A stretch of DNA of 64,000 bases from NCBI GenBank assembly GCA_026413225.1, contig CM048560.1, positions 11,922,001 to 11,986,000 on the forward strand, written 5' to 3'. How positions within the stretch are numbered: position 1 is the stretch's first letter; each line of letters opens with the position of its first letter. The position numbers and the translations under genes are program-made. Below are positions 1 to 10,858 of this stretch, piece by piece. The notes under the pieces are model-generated. The model saw only the letters and a program-made list of their open reading frames with translations. It had not been told where the DNA came from and searched no databases. This DNA comes from Otis tarda (Eukaryota; Chordata; Aves; Otidiformes; Otididae).

Positions 1-1
1 G

Positions 2-481
2 ACATCCATCGCCTTCTCCAGGAGTCAGCCAGCGAAGAATGACCAGCTCCTCCCTAGCCCGGTCCCTGTCCCTCCCCGTCCCCAGAGGAGCCCCAGACGC
101 AAACTGAAGCCACTTCACTCGAACTTAGCGATAAAACCCGGGCAGCGGGTCTTGTTCTCGTCGTACAGTGAGGAAAAACCCAAGGGCGGCAAGGAGAGCC
201 ACAGCACAGGACGACTCGGACCCCCCGCTCTGGCTCACTGGCTGACCCAAGCCCGGGAGCGACGAGGGCTGAGGTGACAGTTATTTATTGATGCAGCGGG
301 TTCTAGTGACGATGACCGGGACAGAGTGGCTTCTCTCCCTTTGGTCGGAGAGGAGGAACGTCAGCTGGACTTTCTCCATGAGGAAGATCCTGGCCCGTCC
401 AGCAGCCACTACCTGCTCAAGGAGGAGCCAGGAGTTGCCTCTAGCTCACAGTGGGCTGTGAAATTACAGAGTGAAAATAAA
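2..481 (+). other. Coding-looking open stretch, possible 3' end of an unrecognised upstream gene
   Basis: One plus-strand frame is open from base 2 to a TGA at 275-277 (about 91 codons), with mostly G/C third positions and a basic, proline-rich product containing the short string RRKLKPLHSNLAIKPG. The same frame reopens after the TGA for more than 60 codons (acidic and serine-rich, with YLLKEEPG). A candidate poly(A) signal AATAAA lies at 476-481, followed by a GT-rich stretch. The simplest reading is a terminal exon ending at 277 plus a short 3' UTR. I do not recognise the protein. Its last residues (LTQAR...LR) faintly recall what I remember of the CCDC190 C-terminus, a neighbour of HSD17B7 in mammals, but this is weak. 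GC-rich DNA also keeps frames open by chance. Confidence 0.3.
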
Positions 482-1920
482 AAAAAATCTCCGGACATTT
501 TGTGCTTTGGACATGCCACGTGGAGGGGCAGGAAGCCCAGACCCCTGTTGCACAGGAAGAAGCCTGACGGCAATCCCGGCTGCTGGAGCGGGCGGCGTGC
601 TCAGCCGCGGCTCCTCCATGTCAGCTGACATGCCAGCCCCGGCGAGAGACACACGGAGGGGACCTCCTCTCACTGACCACGGCCACTCCAGAGATGCTTG
701 TACTGCCCAAGAAATGCATTTTGGATGCACCGCAGCGGGATGTGAGCACCTTTCACCTCTAAGGGGAAATCTCCAGGTTCTCCTCTCCCAGGTGTAAACT
801 CCTGTTTTCACCTGCCGTGAGAGGAAGGCCCACAGCAGAGCTTTTGACACCTGCTGCCCGACGCCCAAGCCCGCGACAGCCCGTGGGCACGCAGCGGCGG
901 GCAGACCTGGCTCTTGGCCCGGGGCTTGCGGCTGGGCTGAAGCACCTGGGCTGGACCCTTGGCACTCTGAGCATCCCGTGGTGGCCCAGCACCCGTTGGT
1001 CCCTCCCGGATCAAAGCTGTGGGCCGCTGCCCCACCCGGACATGGCAGCAGACTTACTGTTGTGCCCCAAAATCAGACCCTCCTGCAGCTGGACAGGAGG
1101 AACTTTGTACTCAGAGGGGACATGGACCCTGCCATACTTTTGTACGCGTTAGTTCAGCACCATCGAGTCGCGCGTGGCACAGTTTCCAGTATCCTATCGC
1201 TACGGCCTGTGTATATTCGGTAGATGCACCTATATATATAGGGGCAAACCCCCTGAAGAGACACTTGCTACGTGAATCTGGTCGCGTGGTTTCATCATGG
1301 CAGTTTGGATGGGGGGCTCGCCTCCTCTGTGGGGATAGTACAGGGGGCTTTGGGTCTGCAACGTGGGCCCAAGGTGCTGCCTGGGGAGAGCTTGGGGTGG
1401 GGGGGTGCACACAGGTGATGGTGCAAGAGGTGGAGGAAGGACACGGGTTGACCCACACTGGTTACCCATCTCCGTAGGTGGTAGAGAGGGTGCTCCCAGG
1501 CTCGGCATCCACGTCCAGAGATGCCCACCAGCAGGGACCGAGGCAGAATGGTGGGCCTGGGATAGGGGAGGGGGCTGTGCTCTGAGCAGGGGCTGGCTGG
1601 TGTCCACACGAGGGGCTGCATGCTTTTGGGCTGAACAGCAAGTTACCGTGCCAGGGGAGTAGCCCCACTGCCCAGGGGGCTGGTGTGTCTGTCCCCTGCT
1701 CCGTCTGTGACATGAGGGAGCAAGGCCACACCCGAGATCTCCATCGGGCTCTGCACACCCAGACCTCTCTGCCACAGCGGCACCGGGAAACAGCGACGTT
1801 TCTGTTTGGCTGCAAGATGGCTGTCTGCGGCAAAGGGTGGGAGGGCAGAGCACACCACGGCCGCCTACGGAAAGATGGCCGGCTGCAGCTGCGGAGCACA
1901 AGCAGCCTGCCTTTGCTGGG
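482..1920. other. GC-rich intergenic sequence, no gene seen
   Basis: The region is GC-rich unique sequence with several overlapping open frames on both strands, as expected where stop codons are rare. None carries a recognisable domain. A short AT-rich block with alternating TA lies near 1229-1242. No promoter, RNA gene or mobile element could be identified. Confidence 0.5.
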
Positions 1921-1922
1921 CT

Positions 1923-2228
1923 GGCAAGGCCCAGGGAGGCCAGGCAAGCCAAGGCCAGGCAAGCCAAGGCCAGGCCAGGCAAGCCAAGACCAGGCAAGGC
2001 AAGGCCAGGCAAAGCAAGGCCAGGCAAGGCAAGACCAGGCAAGGCAAGGCAAGGCAAGACCAAGCAAGGCAAGACCAAGCAAGGCCAGGCAAGATCAAGC
2101 AAAGCAAGGCAAGATCAAGCAAAGCAAAGCCACGGAAGACCAAGCAGGGCCAAGCAAGGCAAGGCCAACCCAAGCCAAGCAAGACCAAGCAAGGCAAGGC
2201 CAGGCAAGGGCAGCAGGGGGAACCCGAG
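1923..2228 (+). repeat. Pentamer-based, T-depleted tandem array (GGCAA/GCCAA/ACCAA units)
   Basis: The array consists of imperfect 5-base units such as GGCAA, GCCAA, AGCAA and ACCAA, with 10-15 base higher-order blocks. From 1923 to 2228 the plus strand contains only two T residues (2094 and 2114), so the complementary strand is almost free of A. The array ends about 175 bases before the HSD17B7 start codon. It explains the long leucine/proline/cysteine or lysine/glutamine open frames here, which are not genes. Confidence 0.95.
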
Positions 2229-2402
2229 TGCCTCGGCGAGTGGGCGTGGCCTGCGCGGCAGGGTCGTGGCCGTCCCCGGCACGCCCCGCCCCCTCGCCTC
2301 GCCCCACTATCACGCCACCGCCCGCCCCGTCCCCGCCTCCTGCGCCCGTATCGGTTGGCGGGGCGGGGCGGGGCTGTCACGCGTGGGGAGGAGGCGGACG
2401 CC
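2229..2402 (+). promoter_or_regulatory. HSD17B7: HSD17B7 CpG promoter and 5' UTR
   Basis: This is very GC- and CpG-rich sequence directly before the HSD17B7 ATG. It contains a C-rich CCCGCCCC-type tract (2281-2340), three overlapping GGGGCGG boxes at about 2357-2374, and ATCACGCCAC at 2309-2318. The last differs by one base from the LDLR sterol regulatory element core ATCACCCCAC. There is no TATA box. The start context GGACGCCATGG is a good Kozak match. The transcription start was not determined, but it must lie within the last few tens of bases or further upstream if the 5' UTR is longer. Confidence 0.6.
2309..2318 (+). promoter_or_regulatory. SRE-like element (9 of 10 match to LDLR SRE-1)
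   Basis: ATCACGCCAC lies 85 bases upstream of the HSD17B7 ATG, with GC boxes about 40 bases downstream. SREBP sites normally act together with Sp1 or NF-Y sites, so the arrangement fits a cholesterol-pathway promoter. Assignment rests on motif similarity only. Confidence 0.4.
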
Positions 2403-5400
2403 ATGGAGCGAGTGGTGCTGGTGACCGGTGCGAGCGGGTGAGCGGTAGGGAACCGGGGTTAATTAAGCGGGGTTGGGGCGGGACGGGACGGGCTTGGCCC
2501 GGCCCGGCCCGCTCCAGCCCCGCTTCAGCGTTACCTGACACCGTCCCGTTACAGCGGCGTGGGGCTGGCCCTGTGCCGGCGGCTGCTGGAGGAAGAGGAT
2601 GAGGATGGCGATGGCCGCATCCACCTCTGCATCACCTGCCGCAACGCCCAAAAGAGCCAAGCCACCCGAGACCTCCTCCTGGCATCCCACCCGGCCGCTC
2701 GTGTTTCCAGCGTGGAAGTGGACCTTGGTGACCTGGCTTCCGTCCTACGGGCTGCCCGTGAGCTCCGCCGCAGGTACCGGATCATGAAACCGCCCCCCTG
2801 CCACATCACCCCCACGCCGTGTCCACCCTCTCACTGCCGTGTTTTTTTTCCTTCCCCACGCAGGTTTCAGCACTTGGACTTTGTCTACCTCAACGCTGGC
2901 ATCATGCCTAACCCACACGTGAACTTCAAGGCCCTCTGGCACGGTCTCCTTACCGGGTAGGAGCTGGTTTGGGGGGGGTGGGTCTAATCCATGGCTTGGC
3001 GGGCAACGTGGTGGTGCTGGCCATGTCACCCCTGTGGATCTGGGGCTGAAGACCCTACCTCCCTTCTCCAGCCCAACACCGAGGCCATCCCCATAGGATG
3101 CACGGCCTCATGTGGTGTGGAGTGGAGTGGAGTTGGGTGGGCTTGGCAGTCGGGCGGAGTGGGGTTAGGTGGGCTTGACAATCAGGTGGAGTGGGCTTGG
3201 GTGGGCTTGACAATCAGGTGGAGTGGGGTTGGGTGGGCTTGGCACCCGAGTGGGATTGGGTTGGGTGAGCTTAGCAGTTGAGTTGAGTGGGGTTGGGTGG
3301 GCTTGGCAGTTGAGTTGGGTGGGCTTGGCAGTTGAGTTGGGTGGGGTTGGGTGGGCTTGGCAGCCGGCTGAAGTACCCGGGGTTGCTCTGAGCTACCTTG
3401 CGCCCCTGCTGATCCCTGTGGCGTAGGGGTGAGGGTTCACCCGATGCCTGGTCGAGTGCAACACACCTTGGTGTGGCGCTAGGGAGGTGAGGTCAGCTCT
3501 TGCTGGCTCCACTGTAGGTTTTTGTGGTTGTCCTCGGCTGTGGGTCGTGGTATTTTGTGCAGCCAGGCGCTGGCGCTTGTGCTACGAGCAGCGCGGGTGT
3601 AAGCGTCCTGGGGGGGATGGGCCTGGGGCACAAAGTGACTTGTGTGGAGCCTGATACAGCGGCTGGGGTGTTGAACACAGACGCTAGACTGCTTTCCTTA
3701 TCCACGTTAGGTCAGGCCCTAGGGCTTAGTTCCATGCTGGAGCTTGGTTTTGTTACCGGAATGTGAAGTGGAAAAGCAATGCTTTTCATTTATTTTTTGT
3801 TTTGAGTGCTGAAGGAAGGGATGAGTCTTCTCTGGTCTAGTCAGTATTTGAGGCATTTGCAAATAAAGAGGCTGGGATACTCAGCAAACTTTTTCCAGCC
3901 ATTTTTTTTTTGGATTAACAGCAGTGTTTGAGGTGGAAACCAGTGGAGCCTGTGAGGTGGGGGATGCTTCCAAAGGACAGAAGTAGTAGGTGCCTCCTGG
4001 TGCTGTTCCTCCCTAACTCTTGTCCTTGGCTTCCAGGAAAGTGCTCCACATGCTAACCACTGCGGAAGGCTTAATGACCCAGACAGACAGGCTCAACAGA
4101 GACGGGCTGCAGGAGGTGTTTGCTACCAACCTCTTTGGACACTTTATCCTGGTGAGGCTGCCTTTGAGGATTGAGCCGTCGTTCTGGTGACTGGCACGAT
4201 ACTGGTGGTACCGTTCTGTCTTATGGGTTTGGACGCCGGTGCAGGCTGCAGCCCGACACACGAGGAATGATTGGGTTTTGTTAAAACAGGGATAAATGGT
4301 GATAGCCATTGTTGCAAGAGTTAATATGATCTCAAGGCTGCTCTAGTTAGTCAGTGGGTAGTTAAATAAGTTAACGATGCTTTTGCAGGTTCGTCAGCTT
4401 GAGCCCCTACTCTGCAGTAATGAAAGGCCTTCACGACTGATCTGGACCTCTTCCAGCAATGCCAGGGAGTCTGCCTTCAGCCTCGCCGACTATCAGCACG
4501 CCAAGGGGCAGGAATCATACAGTTCGTCCAAATATGCTACCGACCTGACAAGTGTGGTTCTGAACAGGAAATTTAATAAGCAGGTGACGATGGGGTGGTT
4601 GTGTCTGGAGAAACCTGATGAGCTCCTGCTATTTATCACTATCATTTCATTGTTGTTACCTGGTTGCATTAATCTGAAGCATCCGGAGCAATCTGATATG
4701 TTCCTTCATGCATATGTAAGAGCTAAACACAGCTGAGGTGGAACTGGTGGTATGGGTGGTTGCTTCTGGGGTTCTTGTACCATCTTGTCTCGTCTCGTTT
4801 TAAAAAAAAAAAAGGCAGGCGTTCTTAGGAGCAATCCCTACCTTGCAAGCTCTATCTGTCCCCTTAGACCAAAGGGCTGGTCTTAAAGAGCAAGGAGCTG
4901 CTGCTGTTTCCAGCCCTGTCGGAACGGGGCTGCTCAGGCAGCTTTGCTTGCAAGCACTTGAGGCGCAAGCTCTGCCATCTCTCCTGACGAGTCCGCGCTG
5001 GTATGCCAACTTGCCACGCTAAGATGTACGAGCAGGCTGCTGTCCCTGTCACGGGGGATTGCTGAATTTCATTCACAAGCTGCAGCCCTAGCCCAGTGAC
5101 AGAGATTACGCTCTCTGGAAATACTTCAGGAGAAAATAGCTTAGTTCTGGAAGGCCGAGCTCTTCTCTCTTAAAGGTGAGGTAGCCTTTGATCTGAGCGA
5201 GCTGGAGTTTGTGGGGTGACTCCTGTTGCTGCCGAGCTGCATGTCGGCTGCAAGGCGAAGTTGTGATGTGTGGGGAGGCCGCGCGTGCCGTCTCATGGGC
5301 TTGTAACGGCTGCGGATTTCACATCTCCAACTTGGGATGCTTCAGCAATTACTACATCTAATCACTCTTTGCTTCTGGTAGTTTCAGAGAGGAAAGTATC

Positions 5401-7334
5401 TGCTGTTACCTGGTCTCCGTACTCACCTTAGTTTCCTTGCTGAGAAGTACTTGAAGGAATGGGATGTTGTCCATTGTTAAACTAATTATTGTATATTTGC
5501 AAACTGACTCGGTTTCTTCTCTGCAGGGTCTGTATTCCAGTGTCGTTTGTCCTGGTCTCGTAATGACTAATATGACATACCGAATTTTGCCCGTTTTCCT
5601 GTGGAAGCTGCTGATGCCCATCATGTGGTTGGTAAGTGGAACTCCTGGCTGGTTTGGGGAAGCTTAGGGTTGAGGTAGCTCTGCAGCAATGCACATCACT
5701 GCAAGCGATCTGCGGTGTGCCCCTGGCTCCTTGCTCCCCGTGCTGCTCGACAGCTCTTCCTTCTGTCGGACTGGGCCGGCTGGCCCTGCTGCAATCCCCT
5801 TTGGCACCCTGGGGCCCCGATTTCCAAGCAGGGTTCCTCTTACTGCCCCCCACCTTGGAGTGCTGGACCAGCACCGTATGTAGAGCCAGGGTTCAGCTGG
5901 CAGCAGCTGATTCTGACAGATCGCGTTTCTCCTGGCTGTGTGGACAGGCGATGCCGCCTCGCTTGTCCTCAGGGCGGGTGGTGCCGCAGATCCTCTCTGC
6001 CTCCTGCCTGATGTGCTCTGGAGACCGTTCCAAAAGAGGTGCCCGCCAGGCAACATGCCTTGCCTCTTGCTTTGGGGGGGCCAGCTCTGTGTAGGGGCAC
6101 GGAGCGAGGCTTGCTGATCCCATGGGTGGCTCCAGAGACCAGAGTTTGTGGTAATATAGAGATCTGTTAGTCCTAAGCGTGCAGTGTTACCTGTAGTCAA
6201 CTTTGAGAAGCGTTTCTACCTCAGGTAGGTGATCTGGTGTGACTGGGCTGCAGAGAGCTTGACGAAGAAAGCTCTGAGCCAAAATACAGATTCTGTTGTG
6301 TACTTCTTTTCCCCTCAGATCCGCTTTTTTGCCAAAACTTACACTCTGACGCCGTATAATGGAGCAGAAGCTCTTGTAAGTAGCTCAAGACTTGATTTTA
6401 ATATTCCTTCCTTCTGGGTAGCTCTTCCAGGCTCAGACGATGAGCCTCCCAGCAAGGCTGGTGGGCGAGTGCTGTATTTCACCCCGGAACAGCATACAGA
6501 AGTGAGTGCTGGGGGACCAGCTGTGATGAGGGCTGATCCACCAGGTGATGCTTTATCCCTGCAAAATAAATGATTTTGGAAAAACACTGTTCCTTCCGTC
6601 ACCCACGGAGGTGGGTAACACAGGGCACAGTGTGTCTCAACAACAGTAGTGAGCAAGTTTAGCCGTGTGAACCGCTTTAGTGTAGCCATGTGAACTGCAG
6701 GCCCGGCCGGGACCGTGTGCGCTAGACTTGTACGCATTTGTGCTGTTCTTCCTAGCTGTGGCTGTTCAAACAGAAGCCGGAGTACCTGGACACGCTTGTC
6801 AAATACCACAGCTGTACTTCTGGACTGGGGAAGAACTACGTAGAGCCCAGAAAGGTAAAGAGAGCAGCAGCCTCCTGCTCTGGGGATTTGGGTAGGGCTC
6901 TGCCAGCTGCCTTGTGTGGAAGGGTTGGTGCCAAGGGTGTCCCGTGGCTGGGGTGGAAACAGAAGATGCAGGTTGAATGGTGAACAGCAAGGAGGGATGT
7001 GGGGTTATCTGCGATGGAGTCTGGAAGGCAATGGAGGCAACGATCAGAACAGGATGAGTGTGTGACGATGCTTTCCCAGAATACGTTCTGGCTGGTGCCC
7101 TGGTGATCCCTTTGGTTGCCTCTTTGCGAATGTAGAAATTCTGGAGATGCAGCCTGCTCTCTCCAGAGTGGCCCTCAGCGTCTGTGCTGGCTGCCACCAA
7201 GATGATGGTCTCGCAGTACTGTTCTTACTGTCTTCCAGCTTCATGTGGATGAAGAAACTGCCGAGAAATTGTACCAAAAGCTGTTGGAACTGGAGAAGCA
7301 GACTCTAGAGAAGTACAGTGATCTCCTAGATTAA
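2403..7334 (+). CDS. HSD17B7: 17-beta-hydroxysteroid dehydrogenase 7 / 3-keto-steroid reductase
   Basis: Nine coding exons: 2403-2437, 2555-2773, 2864-2956, 4037-4151, 4389-4583, 5527-5631, 6319-6375, 6756-6854 and 7239-7334, all with GT-AG introns and consistent phases. They total 1014 bases (337 residues; human about 341). The enzyme is an ER-membrane short-chain dehydrogenase that uses NADPH to reduce 3-keto sterols in post-squalene cholesterol synthesis, and also estrone to estradiol. Visible motifs are the N-terminal nucleotide-binding TGASGGVG (residues 8-15), NAG (95-97), the WTSS strand with the catalytic serine (173-176), and the YSSSK active site with Tyr198 and Lys202. A hydrophobic segment around 239-254 may contact the membrane. 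The C-terminus is a charged helix ([12 protein letters not shown]) close to the mammalian sequence. The start is chosen because exon 1 begins [11 protein letters not shown], matching the family N-terminus. No frameshift or missing key residue was seen. Confidence 0.97.
3115..3372 (+). repeat. G-rich minisatellite in HSD17B7 intron 3
   Basis: Repeated variants of GTGGAGTGGGGTTGGGTGGGCTTGG, separated by short spacers (ACAATCAG, CAGTTGAGTT), fill most of this span within the intron 2957-4036. The runs of three to four Gs on the plus, coding strand could form quadruplexes in DNA or nascent RNA. Confidence 0.9.
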
Positions 7335-7339
7335 ATAAA
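7334..7339 (+). terminator. HSD17B7 proximal poly(A) signal overlapping the stop codon
   Basis: The TAA stop (7332-7334) shares its last base with a canonical AATAAA, followed by a GT-containing downstream region near 7365-7385. Use of this site would give a 3' UTR of only about 20-30 bases. Confidence 0.7.
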
Positions 7340-9417
7340 GCCAGTCTCAGTGGGACAACAGTCTTGTATCAGTAATGTGGGCTTTCTTCATTCTGGTGCT
7401 ACTTTCAATGCCTGCTGTTCTGCAGCGACATGGTTTCAGACCCCATCTTCCTTCTCGACAGAAGGTGAACAGTTCCTGCAAATAGAAATGTGAAAACTGA
7501 AGAGAAATACTTAGTCTTCTCGGTATGAGACTTCTTTTCTGGCATAAAATTGGAGGCCTAGACTAGGTGGAGACTGTCTTACCATGGTTGCAAAGCAGCG
7601 TCTTGAGAAAACATGACTGAGCTGTGCACAGGTCAGGAACAGCCCCAAACCCTGTGGTTTAAATCTGGCTAGTGCAGGAAAGGCAACAGTCTGGGGTGCT
7701 GCCCTGCGTCTTGGCTCTGCCAGTCTTTCTAGACAGCTCGAATTACCTGTGGCTGATCCTGAGATGCTTGAAGGCTCTGATCTTGGGAAGAGCTGCTCTG
7801 CATTTGTCCACCAAAGCTGGGGCCAGCTCTCCAGACACACTTGACAAGATTGACCCTTACTGGAAGTCAGGCTCTGCACGGCATCTGAAGCCAGGATGCA
7901 GAAGAGCTGGCCTGAGAAGCGCACCCCTTGCCTCAGCTGCGAGGACAGGTGCCGTGCCATCCCCTGGGTGTGGGGCCACATGTGTTCCAACCACAACTGG
8001 CTGGAAAGAATGAAGCTGTTGATGTTAACCTAGGCTCAGGGCTCGTTCACTCTGTTTCTAGCACGAGTGAGAGGTTATCCCGTTGTTTTGTCTATTTAAT
8101 TCTTCTTTCATATAATTTTACCACACCAATTGTTCTTCCTGTTGTCTGTCTGGGGAGCTTCACCACGTACCTGGTGTACTTCAGATGCTGCGGTGAATAA
8201 ATGCCTGGAAGTGACTCGTCCTTGCTGCAGTGGTGTTTTCACTCCAATAGCTGGCTGCTTTGCTCTCGGAGGGCTGGAAGGGAGTTTTGTTTCTGTTGCC
8301 TTGCCCGATAAGCCTGCGTGTCCCTAGGAGGTGTGGGGTCCCTTCTCTCCTGCCACAGGAGAGCTGTTAACCACCTCTTTGGGCTTCCTTCTCCTGTTCC
8401 TTCTTTCTTCCCACCCTCCGTTGTTTTTGAGCATCTTGTCCCATGTGGATGGGAAGGTGCTGTACTGTGTTTTGGCCTGACTTTGGGACGGGGTTGGCCG
8501 TTCTGGAGTGGTGCTTCCTTGCCTAGGGCTGTGGCTGTTCAGAGTTGTGAGGCAGATTAGGTTGTGCTTATGTGGACCTTTACTGAAATGCAATAAAGCC
8601 TGTCCCAGCACCAGATCTGGGTGCTGTGGCTTCATTCAGCTGCGTCCTGAACACCCCTGGGGCCAGAGGATCCCCTCCCATTTCTGGTGTCATTTCTTCT
8701 CCGCAGGGAAGGAGTCAGTGGCTGGCTGTCTCTTCAACTTGGTGTACTTCATCTCCAAAGCATCCTACAGCAGTATTTGGCTCCTTGTTCTGTCAAGCAT
8801 GGCTTCTTGATTGCTTTTAGGTGAGCATCTTGAACTTTGCTGTGCTCTGGCCCTGGGCTGTAGTAGGTATTTCACACACACACACACACCCCCCCCCATC
8901 TTCAGGATTCCCCACAGCCGGGGGCACTCAGCCGTTCCTTCCCCCTGCTCTCTGGAACTACCCCTGCCTCCTTTGCTCTCTGGGGCAAGAGAAAACGAAA
9001 TGGCAAACGTTGCTCAAAACAGAGTCTGACACAAGGCTGCGTGAAAGGAGTGCAACCTAACGGGAGATGGGAAGGACGGGGCTCCGTGGAATTTTAGCGA
9101 GCGGATGCCACGCGGTGGTGCTGCGCATCACAGAATGGGGCCAGGCCTGGGGACGCTGGGGCCAGGGGCTGGGCCAGCCTTCTTCAGCAAGACAGAAACG
9201 CCAGAGCAGCGCTTGCTCGCTCTGCTCTCCTCCTCTGTCTGTGGGTTGGTCTTGTTTTTTTTCTTGAAGGGGGAATGTTCAGACTTTAGAGATGACCGCA
9301 GTGAATCCAGACTGCCTCTCGCTGTCTCCTCTTGCCCCCAAAGGACAGGCTTAAGCTTGTCTTTAACCCAAGCTAAGTACTGCCAGAAAGGCTTTCTTCC
9401 CCTTATAAAGAAAAGAA
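7340..9417. other. Intergenic or distal 3' UTR sequence of HSD17B7
   Basis: This is unique sequence with no recognisable coding content. Two further plus-strand AATAAA motifs at about 8195-8200 and 8590-8595 could serve longer HSD17B7 transcripts. A short CA dinucleotide repeat runs into a C tract at about 8873-8897. The open frames reported by translation here do not resemble known proteins. Confidence 0.5.
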
Positions 9418-9668
9418 ATCACAGAATCATTATGGTTGGAAAAGACCTCTAAGATCATCAAGTCCAACCGTCAACCCAACACCACCATGCCTACTAAACC
9501 ATGTCCCAAAGTGCCCCATCTGCCTGTTTTTTGAGCACCTCCAGGGATGGTGACTCCACCACTTCCTTGGGCGGCCTGTTCCAGCGCCTGACCACTCTTT
9601 CAGTAACAAGATTTTTCCTAATACCCAACCTAAACCTCCCCTGCTGCAACTTGAGGCCATTTCAAATG
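9418..9668 (-). mobile_element. CR1 LINE 3' fragment, inverted
   Basis: The plus strand begins ATCACAGAATCATTATGGTT and continues through GTCCAACC, the CAGGGATGGTGACTCCACCA block and TTCCAGCGCCTGACCACTC. This is the reverse complement of a CR1 3' end, so the element lies on the minus strand. It is heavily 5'-truncated, ending where homology stops near the GAGGCCATTTC block. Confidence 0.92.
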
Positions 9669-10230
9669 GCCAGATCAACAAAGGATGTCAGTAATACATG
9701 CCATCCTTCCTTGTAATCTTGAAATACTGTGGTTGATTTGTTTTCCTCCTTTTTCCAGCCTTTGAAAGTGATCGTTAGAAAAAGGCTTTAAAAGTTTCAG
9801 CTGCTTGGGGGACCTCTCGGGGCGGCTCTCGCTGCTGCCCTGACGGCGACACGTCTGCTTGGGGGTCCGGTGCCCGGAGCAAGATGGGATCTCCCGGGGG
9901 GCCCACAGGACGGGAGCTGGGGGGCTCTGGAAGCCCTGGTCTTTCAGCCTGGGGGCAGCCTGTGCTGACAGACGGGGTGGCTGCCCCACGGGGAAGCTCA
10001 GCTGCTGTCAAGCACTGAGCAGTGGAAACAGGAGTGAAGGAGCTGGTGCCTGAGGGACGTTTTATCCTTGAGAGAGGCTGGTTTGGGGATGTTTTTGGGA
10101 AAGCCTTTCCTCTCCTTCCACTCTCCAGTCACCCAAAGGTTGGCTGTCCTTGTCCTCCCATCCTCCCTGGATGCTCCCTCTCCTGCTCTGTTGTGCTCAG
10201 CCTCGCTGCAGGGACTCGTCCCTGCCCCCT
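9669..10230. other. Spacer between two CR1 copies
   Basis: This is GC-rich unique sequence without a recognisable gene or regulatory element. Open frames on both strands have no family features. Confidence 0.4.
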
Positions 10231-10858
10231 GATAGAGTCACAGAATGGTTTGTGTGGGAAGGGACCGTTAAAGCCCACCCAGTCCAACCCCCCTGCAAGG
10301 AGCAGGGACATCTCCAACCAGATCAGGTTGCTCAGAGCCCCGTCCAACCTGGCCTTGAACGTTTCCAGGGATGGGGCATCCACCACCTCTCTGGGCAACC
10401 TGGGCCAGTGTTCTACCACCCTCAGTGTAAATCCTTATGTCCAGTCTGAATCTGCCTCCCTCTATTTTAAAACCATTACCCCTCATCCTATCACAACAGG
10501 CCCTGCTAAAGAGTCTCTCCCCATCTTTCCTGTAGCCCCCTTTAGGTACTGGAAGGCCACTCTAAGATCTCCCCAGAGCCTCCTCTTCTCCAGGCTGAAC
10601 AGCCCCAACTCTCTCAGCCTGTCCTCACAGGAGAGGTGCTCCAGCCCTCTGATCATCTTCATGGCCTCCTCTGGAGCTGCTCCAACAGCTCCACATCCTT
10701 CTGATGTTGGGGGCTCCAGAGCTGGATGCAGTACTGCAGGTGGGGTCTCACCAGAGCAGAGTAGAGGAGGAGAATCCCCTCCCTTAACCTGCCCATCATG
10801 CTTTTTTTGGTGGACTTCGGGGTGCAACTAGCTGTCTGGGCTGCAAGCGCACATTGCC
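10231..10858 (-). mobile_element. CR1 LINE, longer inverted copy with reverse transcriptase C-terminus
   Basis: The plus strand reads as CR1 in reverse: AGTCACAGAATGGTTTGTG, then CAACCTGGCCTTGAACG, GGGATGGGGCATCCACCACC, and on to the block CTGGGCTGCAAGCGCACATT. On the minus strand the 5' part still encodes recognisable CR1 ORF2 C-terminal residues ([19 protein letters not shown]). The copy is 5'-truncated and does not encode a complete protein. Confidence 0.94.

Noticed and set aside
1230-2102. 290-codon minus-strand and 305-codon plus-strand open frames (1685-2602)
   Set aside because: Both depend on the T-depleted pentamer array, which cannot encode stops in several frames. The products are monotonous Leu/Pro/Ala or Lys/Gln/Ala repeats.
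8873-8897. CA/C tract as a possible regulatory element
   Set aside because: It is a short simple-sequence repeat with no supporting motif nearby.
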